DNA of 64,000 nt from Stutzerimonas stutzeri. Lineage in GTDB: Bacteria > Pseudomonadota > Gammaproteobacteria > Pseudomonadales > Pseudomonadaceae. This document shows, piece after piece, positions 44,138-53,878 of the stretch. A model generated the notes under the pieces. That model was not told where the DNA came from. It saw only the letters and a list, made by a program, of their open reading frames with translations, and searched no databases. The stretch's first letter is position 1, and each line of letters starts with the position of its first letter. The DNA lies in NCBI RefSeq assembly GCF_002890915.1, contig NZ_POUT01000001.1, forward strand, positions 434,001 through 498,000, read 5' to 3'. The position numbers were made by a program, and so were the translations under genes.

Positions 44138-45272
44138 GCAGAACAGCAGCCAGGAAAAGACCGAAGAGGCCTCCGAGCAGAAACTCAGGAAGAGTCGCCA
44201 GGACGGCCAGGTCACCCGCTCCAAGGACGTCGCCACCACGGTGTCGCTGCTCGCCACGCTGCTGGTGTTGAAGTTCAGCATCGGCTTCTTCTTCGATGGC
44301 ATGCAGCAAGCGTTCAGCTATTCGTACATCGATTTCCGTCAAAGCGAGATCGGCGTCGACGACCTGCAGCTGATCCTCACCCATAACCTGCTGGTGTTCA
44401 TCGGCGTGCTGCTGCCGCTGCTGTTGACGCCGATCCTGGTGATCGCCTTCGCCCTGGTGCCGGGCGGCTGGGTGTTCGCCTCGAAGAACTTCGCGCCGAA
44501 GTTCAGCAAGCTCAACCCCATCAGCGGGCTGGGACGGATGGTCGGCGCGCAGAACTGGAGCGAGCTGGCCAAGTCGCTGCTGAAGATCTCCGCGCTGCTC
44601 GGCATCGCCGCCTGGCAGCTGTATTACGCCGCACCACGCCTGATCACGCTGCAGCGCACCGACATCTTCAGCGCCATCGGCGGTGCCTTCTCGCTGACCT
44701 TCGACCTGGCGCTCTCACTGCTGCTGGTGTTCGTGCTGTTCTCCTTCATCGACATCCCGCTGCAGCGCTTCTTCTTCCTGAAGAAAATGCGCATGACCAA
44801 GCAGGAGCGCAAGGAAGAGCACAAGAACCAGGAAGGCCGCCCCGAGGTGAAGGCGCGCATCAAGCAGCTGCAACGTGCGCTGGCGCAGCGGCAGATCGCC
44901 AAGGTGATCAAGGATGCCGACGTGGTGATCGTCAACCCGACCCACTATGCCGTGGCGCTCAAGTACGACCCGAAGAAGGCCGAGACGCCCTTCGTCATCG
45001 CCCGCGGCGTCGACGAGATGGCGTTGTACATCCGCAAGATGGCCCAGGCCAACGCGCGTGAGGTGGTCGAGCTGCCGCCACTGGCGCGGGCGATCTACTA
45101 CAGCACCCAGGTCAACCAGCAGATCCCGGCACCGCTGTATACCGCGGTGGCCCACGTGCTGACCTACATCCTCCAGCTCAAGGCCTGGAGACAGGGCCGT
45201 CGCCAGGGCAAGCCGGCGCTGGCCAGCAACCTCCACATCCCCGAAGAACTGTTCAACCGAGCACGCTCATGA
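44130..45272 (+). CDS. flhB: Flagellar export switch protein FlhB
   Basis: 380 residues. N-terminal KTEEASEQKLRKSRQDGQVTRSKD, four membrane helices, and cytoplasmic domain with the autocleavage motif NPTH (VVIVNPTHYAVALKYD). Cleavage here switches export from hook to filament substrates under FliK control. Overlaps flhA by 4 bases. Confidence 0.95.
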   Translation: MSEQNSSQEKTEEASEQKLRKSRQDGQVTRSKDVATTVSLLATLLVLKFSIGFFFDGMQQAFSYSYIDFRQSEIGVDDLQLILTHNLLVFIGVLLPLLLTPILVIAFALVPGGWVFASKNFAPKFSKLNPISGLGRMVGAQNWSELAKSLLKISALLGIAAWQLYYAAPRLITLQRTDIFSAIGGAFSLTFDLALSLLLVFVLFSFIDIPLQRFFFLKKMRMTKQERKEEHKNQEGRPEVKARIKQLQRALAQRQIAKVIKDADVVIVNPTHYAVALKYDPKKAETPFVIARGVDEMALYIRKMAQANAREVVELPPLARAIYYSTQVNQQIPAPLYTAVAHVLTYILQLKAWRQGRRQGKPALASNLHIPEELFNRARS

Positions 45273-47365
45273 GCCTGATGCAGAAACTCACGCCCACCTT
45301 CAGCAGCGGCCGGATCGGCATTCCGGTGCTGATCCTGTCGATCCTGGCGATGATCATCCTGCCGCTGCCACCGCAGCTGCTGGACATCCTGTTCACCTTC
45401 AACATCGCCATGGCGGTGCTGGTGCTGCTGGTCAGCGTGTCGTCGAAGAGCCCCCTGGATTTCTCGCTGTTCCCCACGGTGATCCTGGTCACCACGCTGA
45501 TGCGCCTGACCCTCAACGTCGCCTCGACGCGGGTGGTGCTGCTCGAGGGCCACAGCGGCACCGGCGCGGCGGGCAAGGTGATCGAGGCCTTCGGCGAGGT
45601 GGTGATCGGCGGCAACTTCATCGTCGGCCTGGTGGTGTTCGTGATCCTGATGATCATCAACTTCATCGTCATCACCAAAGGCGGCGAGCGCATCTCCGAG
45701 GTCACCGCGCGCTTCACCCTCGACGCCCTGCCGGGCAAGCAGATGGCCATCGATGCCGACCTCAACACCGGCCTCGTCACCCAGGAAGAAGCCAAGGCGC
45801 GGCGCCAGGAAGTGGCCAAGGAAGCGGACTTCTACGGGGCCATGGATGGCGCCTCGAAGTTCGTCCGCGGCGACGCCATCGCCGGCATCCTGATCCTCCT
45901 GATCAACCTGTTCGGCGGTTTCGCCATCGGCGTGTTCGTCCATGACCTGGGCGCCGGCGATGCCTTCAAGCAGTACGCCCTGCTCACCATCGGTGACGGC
46001 CTGGTGGCGCAGATTCCGGCGCTGCTGCTGTCCACCGCGGCGGCGATCATCGTCACCCGCATCAACGAATCCAGCGATATCACCAGCCAGGTGCAGCGCC
46101 AGCTGCTGGCCAATCCGGCTTCGCTGTACACCGTGGCCGGCATCCTCTTCGTGCTCGGCCTGGTGCCGGGCATGCCGCACTTGGCCTTCATCGGCTTCGC
46201 CGCACTGATCGGCTTCATCGGCTGGCGCGTCTCGCTGCAGCAGCCACCGGCCGAGGGTGCCGATCTCAAGGAGATCCAGCAGCTCGGCCAGGCGATGGAC
46301 AAGGAAAAGGCCCAGTCGCTGGCCTGGGAAGACATTCCGCTGGTCGAGCGGCTGTCGGTGTCGCTCGGCTACAAGCTGGTCGGGCTGGTCAACGAGGCGT
46401 CCGGTGCGCCGCTGCCGGCGCGGGTGCGCGGCGTGCGCCAGACGCTGTCCGAGCACCTCGGCTTTCTGCTGCCGGAAGTGCAGATCCGCGACAGCCTGCG
46501 GCTCAAGGCCTCGCAGTACGACATCTACATCAACGGCGAAAAGATCGATGGCGCCGAGCTGCACGCCGACCGCCTGATGGCGATCCCGTCGCCGGAGCTG
46601 TACGGCGAGATCGACGGCATCCTCGGCACCGACCCGGCCTATCGCATGCAGGTGGTGTGGATTCAGCCGGGCGACAAGTCCCGCGCGCTGAACCTCGGCT
46701 ATCAGGTGATCGATTGCGCCAGCGTCATCGCCACCCACCTGAACAAGGTGATCCGCGAGCACCTGCCGGACCTGTTCAAGCACGACGACGTCGAGCACCT
46801 GATGCAGCGCCTGACCGTGCAGGCGCCGAAACTCGCCGAGAGCCTGAAGAGCGCCCTGAGCTACACCCAGCAGATGCGTGTGTACCGCCAGCTGCTGCAG
46901 GAAGAGGTGCCGCTGCGCGACATCGAGACCATCGCCAGCACCCTGCTCGAATGCAGCGAGACCACCAAGGACCCGGTGCTGCTGGCCGCCGACGTGCGCT
47001 TCGCATTGCGCCGCAGCATCGTTTCGATGGTCGCTGGCGACCGCCGTGAGCTGGGCGTGTTCGTGCTGGAGAACGCGTTGGAGAACACCTTGCTCAATGC
47101 CCTGGCCATCGCCCAGCAGGCCGGGCCGGTAAGCCTGGACAACATCCCGGTGGAGCCCAGCCTGCTCAATCAGCTGCAGAACAGCATGCCGGTGGTGAAA
47201 GAAAAGCTGCGCAAGGATGGCCATCCGCCGATCCTCACCGTAATGCCGCAGCTGCGCCCGCTTTTGGCGCGCTATGCACGGGTGTTCAGCCCGGGACTCC
47301 ACGTGCTGTCGCAGAACGAGATTCCCGACCGCGTCGGCGTGAATATCCTCGGCAGCCTCGGCTGA
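45269..47365 (+). CDS. flhA: Flagellar export gate protein FlhA
   Basis: 698 residues. Eight-helix membrane domain with the FHIPEP-family region (VITKGGERISEVTARFTLDALPGKQMAIDADL) and a C-terminal docking domain for chaperone-substrate complexes (QLRPLLARY). Last gene of fliMNPQR-flhBA. No flhF or flhG follows, unlike the polar locus of Pseudomonas; this is the right end of the cluster. Confidence 0.95.
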   Translation: MSLMQKLTPTFSSGRIGIPVLILSILAMIILPLPPQLLDILFTFNIAMAVLVLLVSVSSKSPLDFSLFPTVILVTTLMRLTLNVASTRVVLLEGHSGTGAAGKVIEAFGEVVIGGNFIVGLVVFVILMIINFIVITKGGERISEVTARFTLDALPGKQMAIDADLNTGLVTQEEAKARRQEVAKEADFYGAMDGASKFVRGDAIAGILILLINLFGGFAIGVFVHDLGAGDAFKQYALLTIGDGLVAQIPALLLSTAAAIIVTRINESSDITSQVQRQLLANPASLYTVAGILFVLGLVPGMPHLAFIGFAALIGFIGWRVSLQQPPAEGADLKEIQQLGQAMDKEKAQSLAWEDIPLVERLSVSLGYKLVGLVNEASGAPLPARVRGVRQTLSEHLGFLLPEVQIRDSLRLKASQYDIYINGEKIDGAELHADRLMAIPSPELYGEIDGILGTDPAYRMQVVWIQPGDKSRALNLGYQVIDCASVIATHLNKVIREHLPDLFKHDDVEHLMQRLTVQAPKLAESLKSALSYTQQMRVYRQLLQEEVPLRDIETIASTLLECSETTKDPVLLAADVRFALRRSIVSMVAGDRRELGVFVLENALENTLLNALAIAQQAGPVSLDNIPVEPSLLNQLQNSMPVVKEKLRKDGHPPILTVMPQLRPLLARYARVFSPGLHVLSQNEIPDRVGVNILGSLG

Positions 47366-47386
47366 GCGCCCGCCAGGATCTGGGCT

Positions 47387-47734
47387 TCAGTACGGCCGCC
47401 GGCGCCGCGGCATCTGGCCGGCCACCATCGCGGTGAACGCCTCCGACGGCCGGTCCAGGGCGAAGCCCATCTCGAAGCTGTTCCGCCGCGAATCCTTGCG
47501 CGCCCACTGGCAGATCACCACCACCTCGATCTGCCGCACCCGTTCGCCGTGCTCCGGCACGTGCAACACCATCTCGTAGCAGCCGCCGATCGCCAGCGGC
47601 TGGCTGGCGACCAGCCGCAAGCCGCCCAGGGACAGGTCGGCGACATAGCCCATGGGCTCGCCGTTGAGGCGGTTGCTGACCTGGATGCTGCTGATATGAC
47701 GGAAACTGAGGCGGCTGTGTTGGCGCATATCCAT
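47387..47734 (-). CDS. Single-domain PilZ protein
   Basis: 115 residues. c-di-GMP-binding signature: RQHSR at 4-8 (RxxxR) and DLSLGG at 33-38 (D/NxSxxG), followed by PilZ beta strands (YEMVLHVPEHGERVRQIEVVVICQWARKD). A binding competent receptor by motif. It lies convergent to flhA, 21 bases away, and so could link c-di-GMP to the lateral motor, but this is inferred from position only. Confidence 0.85.
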   Translation of the reverse strand: MDMRQHSRLSFRHISSIQVSNRLNGEPMGYVADLSLGGLRLVASQPLAIGGCYEMVLHVPEHGERVRQIEVVVICQWARKDSRRNSFEMGFALDRPSEAFTAMVAGQMPRRRRPY

Positions 47735-47860
47735 GGCTCGGGCAGGGGAATCATCGCCGCGGCGGCTGGCGGTGTCTCAAGCCAACAGGCGACCGAAGCC
47801 AGCGGACACTTAAGTGTCGGCCCCCGGCGCCACGTGCGATTGTGATCGCCGTCACCTGCC

Positions 47861-48088
47861 TCACGGCGACGATGGCGTCCGCTCGTGCGGTTCCTCGTGC
47901 AGCGCCTCCTCGTCGCTGACCTCCTCGGCCATACCCGGTGGCACGTTGTAGGCGCCGCCGGGCACGTCGGCCTCGTCGCCGCCGGACACCTCGCCATGGG
48001 TCGAGGTGGTTTCCGGGTCCTGCTCGTGGGCATCGCCGCTCGGGTCGATCGACTCGATGCTCTCGCGGCCCTGTTCGCTCTGGCTCAT
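47861..48088 (-). CDS. Small acidic hypothetical protein
   Basis: 75 residues from ATG 48088, chosen for the GAGGAGG site 7 bases upstream; the longer frame lacks a ribosome site. Rich in Glu, Asp, Ser and Pro (EQDPETTSTHGEVSGGDEADVPGG), no Cys, no membrane segment, probably disordered. No family recognised. Confidence 0.55.
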   Translation of the reverse strand: MSQSEQGRESIESIDPSGDAHEQDPETTSTHGEVSGGDEADVPGGAYNVPPGMAEEVSDEEALHEEPHERTPSSP

Positions 48089-48275
48089 CACCACGCCTCC
48101 TCGCGCTGCGCTGGCCCCGGACGATCCGAGGCCCCTTGGCTTTAGGGAGGTCCCGACGCGGGGAAGTTGCACGGTCACGGCCCCCTTGCGGACCAATGGC
48201 CGCTCGGCGGCGCGGCTGAACTATTCCCGGCGCGACGCGGCCCAAATGCCACGAAAACCGACACAGAGCGGAACC

Positions 48276-49685
48276 ATGCAACTCACCACTCGAAGCCTGC
48301 CGAGCATGCCAGCCAGCGTCCCGCAGATGGCGACGCAACCGTCGCGGGAGCTGTATTTCGCCCTCTTCCGCGATGTCGACGACGAGGCCCGCATGGCTGC
48401 CGCGGATTACCTGCGTAGCCAGCTCGAAGCCGCCGCCGCGCTGCCCTGCGACCTGCCGCAAGACCCACGCGACCTGCAGTCGTGGCTCGAACAGCGCACC
48501 GCCAGGGTCGGCCGGCAGTACCAGGCCTATCTGCAGCAGCGGCGGGCCGGCGCGCCGCGCCGCTACTTCTCCGGCAAGGCCCACGCGCTGCATTTCCTGC
48601 GCGGCGTAGCGCCGACCAAGCTGGTCGACGGCGCCTGGCTCTACGGCCTGCTGCAGCGCTGGGACGACCCGCGCTTCACCCTGCTGATCCAGACCTACCT
48701 GGAGGAACTCGGCGAAGGCCGCCCGGAAAAGAACCACGTGGTGCTCTACCGCAAGCTGCTGGCCAGCCAGGGCTGCGACGACTGGCAGCAGCTGGACGAC
48801 GAGCACTTCGTCCAGGGCGCGATCCAACTGGCGCTGGCCGAGCATGCCGAACGCTTCCTGCCGGAGATCATCGGCTTCAACCTCGGCTACGAGCAGTTGC
48901 CGCTGCACCTGCCGATCACCGCCTACGAACTGACCGAACTGGGCATCGATCCCTACTACTTCACCCTGCACGTCACTGTCGACAACGCCGACAGCGGCCA
49001 TGCGAAGAAGGCCGTGCAGAGCCTGCTGGACGCCTGGCCGCAGGTCGCCGACGGCGCCGAGTTCTACCGGCGGGTGCGCGCCGGCTATCGCCTCAACGAA
49101 CTGGGCGCCAGCACCGTCTCGGTGATCGGCGACTTCGATCTGCAGCGCGAGGTGCTGCGCATCTTCGAGAAGAAGGCTGGCGTCGGCCAGTTCGTCCATT
49201 CCGACTACTGCCGCTTCGAGGGCCGCACGGTCAACCAGTGGCTGGCCGAGCCGGAACGCGTCGCGTCGTTCCTCGCCGTGCTGGAGCAGCGCGGCTGGAT
49301 CAGGCATGGCCAGGACCCGCGGGAAAGCCGTTTCTGGCAGCTGATCGTCGGCGAACAGGCGCCCATGTTCGGGGTTTTCAGTGCGCACGAGCAGCAACTG
49401 ATCCATGACTGGATCGCCGCCGACTGGCAGCCCGAGGGCAGGCGCAGCCCGCGCGGCATGCCGTTCGCCACGCAGCACCAGCAACAGCGGACGCAACCGT
49501 CGTCCGGCGAGCACGCCGCCGGCAACGATTTCGACGCCGAGCTGCAGCTGCTCGAACGCCAGCTGGCGCGGCAGCCGACCCGCGAAGCACGCATGCGCCT
49601 GCTGCTGCCGCTGCTCGCGCCCCAGCGCCACCACAGCGCCGCCGGCCTGCTGGCCACACGGCGATTCAGCCAACTGTTCAACTGA
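48276..49685 (+). CDS. Heme-oxygenase-like iron-containing redox enzyme (HDO superfamily)
   Basis: 469 residues. Shows the metal-ligand pattern of heme-oxygenase-like diiron enzymes: E143/E144 and H154 (YLEELGEGRPEKNHVVLYRK), E206 (GYEQLPL), then H232, D236 and H242 (LHVTVDNADSGH). The C-terminal ~100 residues form an extra domain with a Gln-rich linker. Members oxidise, decarboxylate or N-oxygenate amino-acid-derived substrates; the substrate here is unknown. ATG 48276 is used; ATG 48246 is also in frame. The methyltransferase gene follows 25 bases later. Confidence 0.8.
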   Translation: MQLTTRSLPSMPASVPQMATQPSRELYFALFRDVDDEARMAAADYLRSQLEAAAALPCDLPQDPRDLQSWLEQRTARVGRQYQAYLQQRRAGAPRRYFSGKAHALHFLRGVAPTKLVDGAWLYGLLQRWDDPRFTLLIQTYLEELGEGRPEKNHVVLYRKLLASQGCDDWQQLDDEHFVQGAIQLALAEHAERFLPEIIGFNLGYEQLPLHLPITAYELTELGIDPYYFTLHVTVDNADSGHAKKAVQSLLDAWPQVADGAEFYRRVRAGYRLNELGASTVSVIGDFDLQREVLRIFEKKAGVGQFVHSDYCRFEGRTVNQWLAEPERVASFLAVLEQRGWIRHGQDPRESRFWQLIVGEQAPMFGVFSAHEQQLIHDWIAADWQPEGRRSPRGMPFATQHQQQRTQPSSGEHAAGNDFDAELQLLERQLARQPTREARMRLLLPLLAPQRHHSAAGLLATRRFSQLFN

Positions 49686-49710
49686 AAGGCAAACGCCAAG
49701 GACCCCACGA

Positions 49711-50658
49711 ATGACCCAGGAAACCGCGCAGGACCGCGCACTGCTGCATCTGGCGCAAGCCATACGCGATCGCGGCTATCACTTCATCACACCCACCCCG
49801 CTGACCCACGAGCGGGTCAACCAGCGCCCGGAGAACGCCCTCGCCGAAGACCTGCCCGGCGTATTCGGCTGGAGCCGGCCGTTCCAGCACGAACTGCTGC
49901 CGCCGCCGCTGTTCAGCCTGATGGACCAGGCCCAGGTGCTCGAACCCTGCGGCACGCGCTGGCGCAGCAGGGTGCGCCTGTCGAGCCTGGACGGCCAGCT
50001 GTTCCTGCACTCGGCGTTCCCCACCGAGGCGCCGGATGCGGTGTTCTTCGGCCCGGACACCTACCGCTTCGCCAGCGCCATCCAGTGTCATCTGAACCGC
50101 CATACCGGCGAGCTGCGCCGCGCGGTGGATATCGGCTGCGGCTCCGGCGCGGGAGCGATCCTCACGGCGCTGGCGCGGCCGCAGGCCGAAGTGCTGGCGC
50201 TGGACATCAACCCCGAAGCGCTGCGCCTGGCGCGGATCAACGCGGCGCTGGCCGGTGCCGACAACCTGCGCACCGCGCACAGCGACCTGCTCGGCGCGAT
50301 CGACGGCGACTTCGACCTGATCCTGGCCAACCCGCCCTATCTGGTCGACCCCGACCAGCGCGCCTATCGCCACGGCGGCGGGCCGCTGGGCGCCGGCCTG
50401 TCGCTGGCGATCCTCGACGGTGCGCTCGAACGCCTGGCGCCCGGCGGCACGCTGCTGCTGTATACCGGCGTGGCCATGCTCGACAACCAGGACCCGTTCC
50501 TGGCCGAGGTGCAGCAGCGCCTGGAAGGCAGTGCCTTCGGCTGGACCTATCGCGAAGTCGACCCGGACGTGTTCGGCGAGGAGCTGCTCGGCGGCGCCTA
50601 CGTCAAATGCGACCGCATCGCCGCCGTGGTATTGGAAGTGACGCGACCGACGAGCTGA
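49711..50658 (+). CDS. Class I SAM-dependent methyltransferase with NPPY motif
   Basis: 315 residues. SAM-binding motif I at D140-G146 (VDIGCGSGAG), acidic loop ALDINPEALRLARINAAL and the substrate-side NPPY at 207-210. The NPPY motif is shared with PrmC/HemK and N6-adenine enzymes that methylate planar nitrogens. The N-terminal ~130 residues are a separate recognition domain. Probably cotranscribed with the upstream iron enzyme. Target unknown. Confidence 0.82.
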   Translation: MTQETAQDRALLHLAQAIRDRGYHFITPTPLTHERVNQRPENALAEDLPGVFGWSRPFQHELLPPPLFSLMDQAQVLEPCGTRWRSRVRLSSLDGQLFLHSAFPTEAPDAVFFGPDTYRFASAIQCHLNRHTGELRRAVDIGCGSGAGAILTALARPQAEVLALDINPEALRLARINAALAGADNLRTAHSDLLGAIDGDFDLILANPPYLVDPDQRAYRHGGGPLGAGLSLAILDGALERLAPGGTLLLYTGVAMLDNQDPFLAEVQQRLEGSAFGWTYREVDPDVFGEELLGGAYVKCDRIAAVVLEVTRPTS

Positions 50659-50667
50659 CCGTTACCG

Positions 50668-50762
50668 CGTGGAAAACGCTTCGCGGTTTTCCACGGGGTG
50701 GCCATCCACCCTACGGCAGGTCCGGCGTAGGGTGGATAACGCCGAAGGCTTATCCACGCGTA
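50668..50762. repeat. GTAGGGTGG-family palindromes
   Basis: Three nested hairpins: CGTGGAAAAC with its complement (50668-50695), CCACCCTAC/GTAGGGTGG (50706-50714 and 50727-50735), and GTGGATAA...TTATCCAC beyond. Same family as the element at 42561. Lies between convergent genes. Confidence 0.8.
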
Positions 50763-50771
50763 CCAGGACCT

Positions 50772-51704
50772 TTATGTGGGTAACAGATAGAGACAGACCG
50801 ACAACGTGATCAGCGAACCGAGCGTCGAGTACAGCACCACCCGCGACACCCGCGAGCCCTCGCGGCCGTAGAACTCGGCGAGCATGTACGGCCCGGTGCC
50901 GGTCGGCAGCGCGCTGAGCAGCAGCGCGGAATAGGCCCAGAGGGTCGGCAGCTCGAACACCTCGAAGGCCAGGTACCAGGTGATCAGCGGCTGTACCAGC
51001 AGCTTCAGCCCCACCAGCGGCCACACGCCCTGCACCCGACCGGCCGGCTGCGGCTGGGCGAGGAACAGCCCCAGCGAGACCAGCGCGCAGGGTGCCGCCG
51101 CCGCGCCGAGCAGCTTGAGCAGCGTCGCCAGCGGCACCGGCAGGCTCGCGCCGCTGGCCGCCCAGACCCCACCGAGCAGCGGCGCCACCACCAGCGGGTT
51201 GCGCAGCAGGGCGCCGCTGACCTTGCCCAGCGTGCGGGCGCAGCCCTGACCGGCGTGCAGGCCGGTCTCGACGCAAGCCAGGGCGATGGCGAAGAGCACG
51301 CAGACCACCACGATCGATGCCACCATCGCCGGCTGCAGCGCCTCATCACCGAGCACCAGCATGCACAACGGAATGCCGATATAGCCGGTATTGGCGTAGG
51401 ACGCGCCGAGCGCGTCGAGGCTGGCGTCGACCAGCGGTTGCTTCTGCAGTAGCCGATAGCCGAGGGTGAAGCCGAACACGCCGAGGCAGCCGACGGAGAA
51501 GGCGGCAATGAAGCCCGGCTGCCACAGCTGTGCCCAGGTCGAGGTCGCGACCACGTTGAACAGCAGCGCCGGCAGCCCCAGCCAGACGACGAAGCGGTTC
51601 AGTTCGGAGGCGCCGGTCGGCCCCATGCGACCCGTGCGGCGGCACAGGTAACCGAGAAGAATCAGGGCGAAGACGGGCAGGACGACGTTGACGACCGAGG
51701 ACAT
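50772..51704 (-). CDS. AEC-family (auxin efflux carrier type) transporter
   Basis: 310 residues, about ten membrane helices in two five-helix halves (VVNVVLPVFALILLGYLCRR at the start, YSTLGSLITLSVCLYLL at the end). Contains the family LPALLFNVVA and GASYANTGYIGIPLCMLVLGDEA stretches. Secondary carrier, often for dicarboxylates or malonate; substrate not shown. Confidence 0.85.
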   Translation of the reverse strand: MSSVVNVVLPVFALILLGYLCRRTGRMGPTGASELNRFVVWLGLPALLFNVVATSTWAQLWQPGFIAAFSVGCLGVFGFTLGYRLLQKQPLVDASLDALGASYANTGYIGIPLCMLVLGDEALQPAMVASIVVVCVLFAIALACVETGLHAGQGCARTLGKVSGALLRNPLVVAPLLGGVWAASGASLPVPLATLLKLLGAAAAPCALVSLGLFLAQPQPAGRVQGVWPLVGLKLLVQPLITWYLAFEVFELPTLWAYSALLLSALPTGTGPYMLAEFYGREGSRVSRVVLYSTLGSLITLSVCLYLLPT

Positions 51705-51825
51705 GGGCTCTCATCTGCAAGGCATGATCGTCGCTGAGCCCGATGGAGGGGCGAACGACCGGAACGGCCGGCCACCTTAGCAAAAATTCCCGCCATTCGA
51801 GAGCCAGGCCATGCCCCGCAAGCAC

Positions 51826-52344
51826 TCAATGCAATGGCTGCGGATAGCCGTTGGGCTCGGCGCGGGCGGCGGCGAACTCGGTTTCTACGCGACCGCGCAT
51901 GGCCTGCGCCGCCGCGGGAAAGCCGCTGCGATCGCCATAGTCCCATTCGGTGGTCGGTATCCGCTCGGCATCCAGGGCCTTGGCACACCCCAGATCCAGC
52001 AGGGTGACACCGGCTACCGCGCCCGCGGCGATGGCCGCATTGGCCGGTGCCTGGCCGTGCTCGATGCTCCAGCCGAGGCCGGCCAGATCCAGCGCATCGC
52101 CGCCGATGCGGCCATAGACCCAGGGCCGGGGCTCGTCCGCCAACAGCAGGCCGACGCCGGTGACGATCTCGCGCAGGCCGCAGGCGCGCACGGCGCCCTC
52201 GCTGCCCGGCATGCCGATGAACCGCGCGACCTGCTGCGGCGCCAATAATTGCGCCAGCCCCAGGCCGACGCTGAACCAGCCGAGCCCGCGCGCCAGTGCA
52301 CGGGCCGGATGGTTGGGATGGGTGACTTGACGTGGGATGCTCAT
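51826..52344 (-). CDS. DUF4267-like small membrane protein
   Basis: 172 residues. Hydrophobic Gly/Ala-rich helices (GLGWFSVGLGLAQLLAP, ACGLREIVTGVGLLLAD, AIAAGAVAGVTLLDLGCAKAL), then a polar C-terminal 50 residues with RIPTTEWDYGDRSGFP. Found in pseudomonads next to alcohol dehydrogenase genes. Function unknown. Begins 33 bases after the dehydrogenase stop, so probably cotranscribed. Confidence 0.7.
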   Translation of the reverse strand: MSIPRQVTHPNHPARALARGLGWFSVGLGLAQLLAPQQVARFIGMPGSEGAVRACGLREIVTGVGLLLADEPRPWVYGRIGGDALDLAGLGWSIEHGQAPANAAIAAGAVAGVTLLDLGCAKALDAERIPTTEWDYGDRSGFPAAAQAMRGRVETEFAAARAEPNGYPQPLH

Positions 52345-52377
52345 GGAATCTCCTCGCTCGGCGCAGGCCGGCCGATA

Positions 52378-53550
52378 TCAGGGCTTGAGCACGACCTTGA
52401 TGCAACCGTCGTGCTTGTCGCGAAAGGTCTTGTACATCGCCGGGCCCTGCTCCAGACCGACGCTGTGGGTGATGACGAAACTGGGATCGATCTGGCCTTC
52501 CTGGATGCGCCTGAGCAGGTCGTCGGTCCAGCGGTTGACGTGGGTCTGGCCCATGCGGAAGGTCAGCCCCTTGTTCATCGCCGCGCCGAACGGAATCTTG
52601 TCGATCAGCCCGCCATAGACGCCCGGAATCGAGATGATCCCGGCCGGGCGGCAGACGTAGATCATCTCGCGCAGCACGTGCGGACGGTCGGTCTCCAGCA
52701 TCAGCGCCTGCTTGGCGCGGTCGTACAGCGAATCGAGCGAACGCGCCGCGTGCGCCTCCATGCCCACCGAGTCGATGCATTTTTCCGGACCGCGGCCCTG
52801 GGTCAGCTCGGCGAGGCGCTCGACCACGCTCTCGTCGTCGAAATCGATGGTCACGGCGCCGCTGGCGCGGGCCATGGACAGCCTTTCGGGCACGTTGTCG
52901 ATGCAGATCACCTGCTCGGCGCCCATCATCACCGCGCTGCGCACGGCGAACTGGCCGACCGGACCTGCGCCCCAGACCGCCACGGTGTCGGTGGGCTGGA
53001 TGTCGCACTGCGCCGCGGCCTGCCAGCCGGTGGGCAGGATGTCGCCGAGGAACAACACCTGCTCGTCGCTCAGTCCCTCGGGAATCACCACCGGGCCGAC
53101 GTCGGCATAGGGCACGCGGACGTATTCGGCCTGGCCACCGGGGTAGCCGCCGGTGAGATGGGTGTAGCCGTAGAGCCCGGCGGTGGTGTGGCCGAAGACC
53201 TTGTCGGCGATGTCCCGGTTGCGGTTGCTGCGCTCGCATACCGAGAAATTGCCGCGCCGGCACTGGTCGCATTCGCCGCAGACGATGGTGAACGGCACCA
53301 CCACGCGGTCGCCGACCCTGAGCTTGTTGTTCGCCGAACCGACCTCCATCACCTCGCCCATGAACTCGTGGCCCATGATGTCGCCGTGCTGCATGCCGGG
53401 CATGAAGCCGTCGTACAGGTGCAAGTCGGAGCCGCAGATGGCGCACGAACTGACCTTGACGATGGCGTCGCGCGGGTCCTCGATGCGTGGGTCGGGAACG
53501 TGGTCGTCGCAGCGGATATCGTGCTTGCCGTGCCAGCGGAGCGCTCTCAT
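52378..53550 (-). CDS. Zinc-dependent alcohol dehydrogenase, formaldehyde-dehydrogenase-like
   Basis: 390 residues from ATG 53550 (AGGAG 7 bases upstream). Catalytic-zinc ligands in [10 protein letters not shown] and GHEFMGEV, structural-zinc loop [15 protein letters not shown], and Rossmann [10 protein letters not shown] followed by acidic D (ICIDN). The long insertions and the [25 protein letters not shown] segment fit the glutathione-independent formaldehyde dehydrogenase subgroup. Oxidises a small alcohol or aldehyde hydrate with NAD; precise substrate unknown. Confidence 0.88.
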   Translation of the reverse strand: MRALRWHGKHDIRCDDHVPDPRIEDPRDAIVKVSSCAICGSDLHLYDGFMPGMQHGDIMGHEFMGEVMEVGSANNKLRVGDRVVVPFTIVCGECDQCRRGNFSVCERSNRNRDIADKVFGHTTAGLYGYTHLTGGYPGGQAEYVRVPYADVGPVVIPEGLSDEQVLFLGDILPTGWQAAAQCDIQPTDTVAVWGAGPVGQFAVRSAVMMGAEQVICIDNVPERLSMARASGAVTIDFDDESVVERLAELTQGRGPEKCIDSVGMEAHAARSLDSLYDRAKQALMLETDRPHVLREMIYVCRPAGIISIPGVYGGLIDKIPFGAAMNKGLTFRMGQTHVNRWTDDLLRRIQEGQIDPSFVITHSVGLEQGPAMYKTFRDKHDGCIKVVLKP

Positions 53551-53878
53551 GGGATATCTCCTGGTCGGGTGTCCGGAAACGCCGCCCCGGTACTTCTCCC
53601 TTACGGCTTCGCTGTCGCTCCTCCATAGGGCGTGCGCTGTCAGATTTTTAGTAAGCAGCGCCCGCGCAGAGTTGCCCGGCGGCCGACGGACTGCATATCC
53701 GCAGGAGGCGCCTGCGCGCCTTCGACGCCGCGCTGTCGCGCAGCAAACAGGGTGCAGTCCGAGAAGCACACCGCGCTGGGGCGAAAGAACAATCCGCGTT
53801 CATGCCCGGCAGATCGCGACCCGGTAAAGCGCCAGCAAGGACGCGGTGTGTCCCCCAGACTGCCGTGAGAGCAGGCGC
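53551..53878. other. Intergenic region without a recognised gene
   Basis: About 330 bases between two genes on the same strand. No conserved reading frame, tRNA or repeat family was recognised; it presumably contains the dehydrogenase promoter. Confidence 0.4.
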
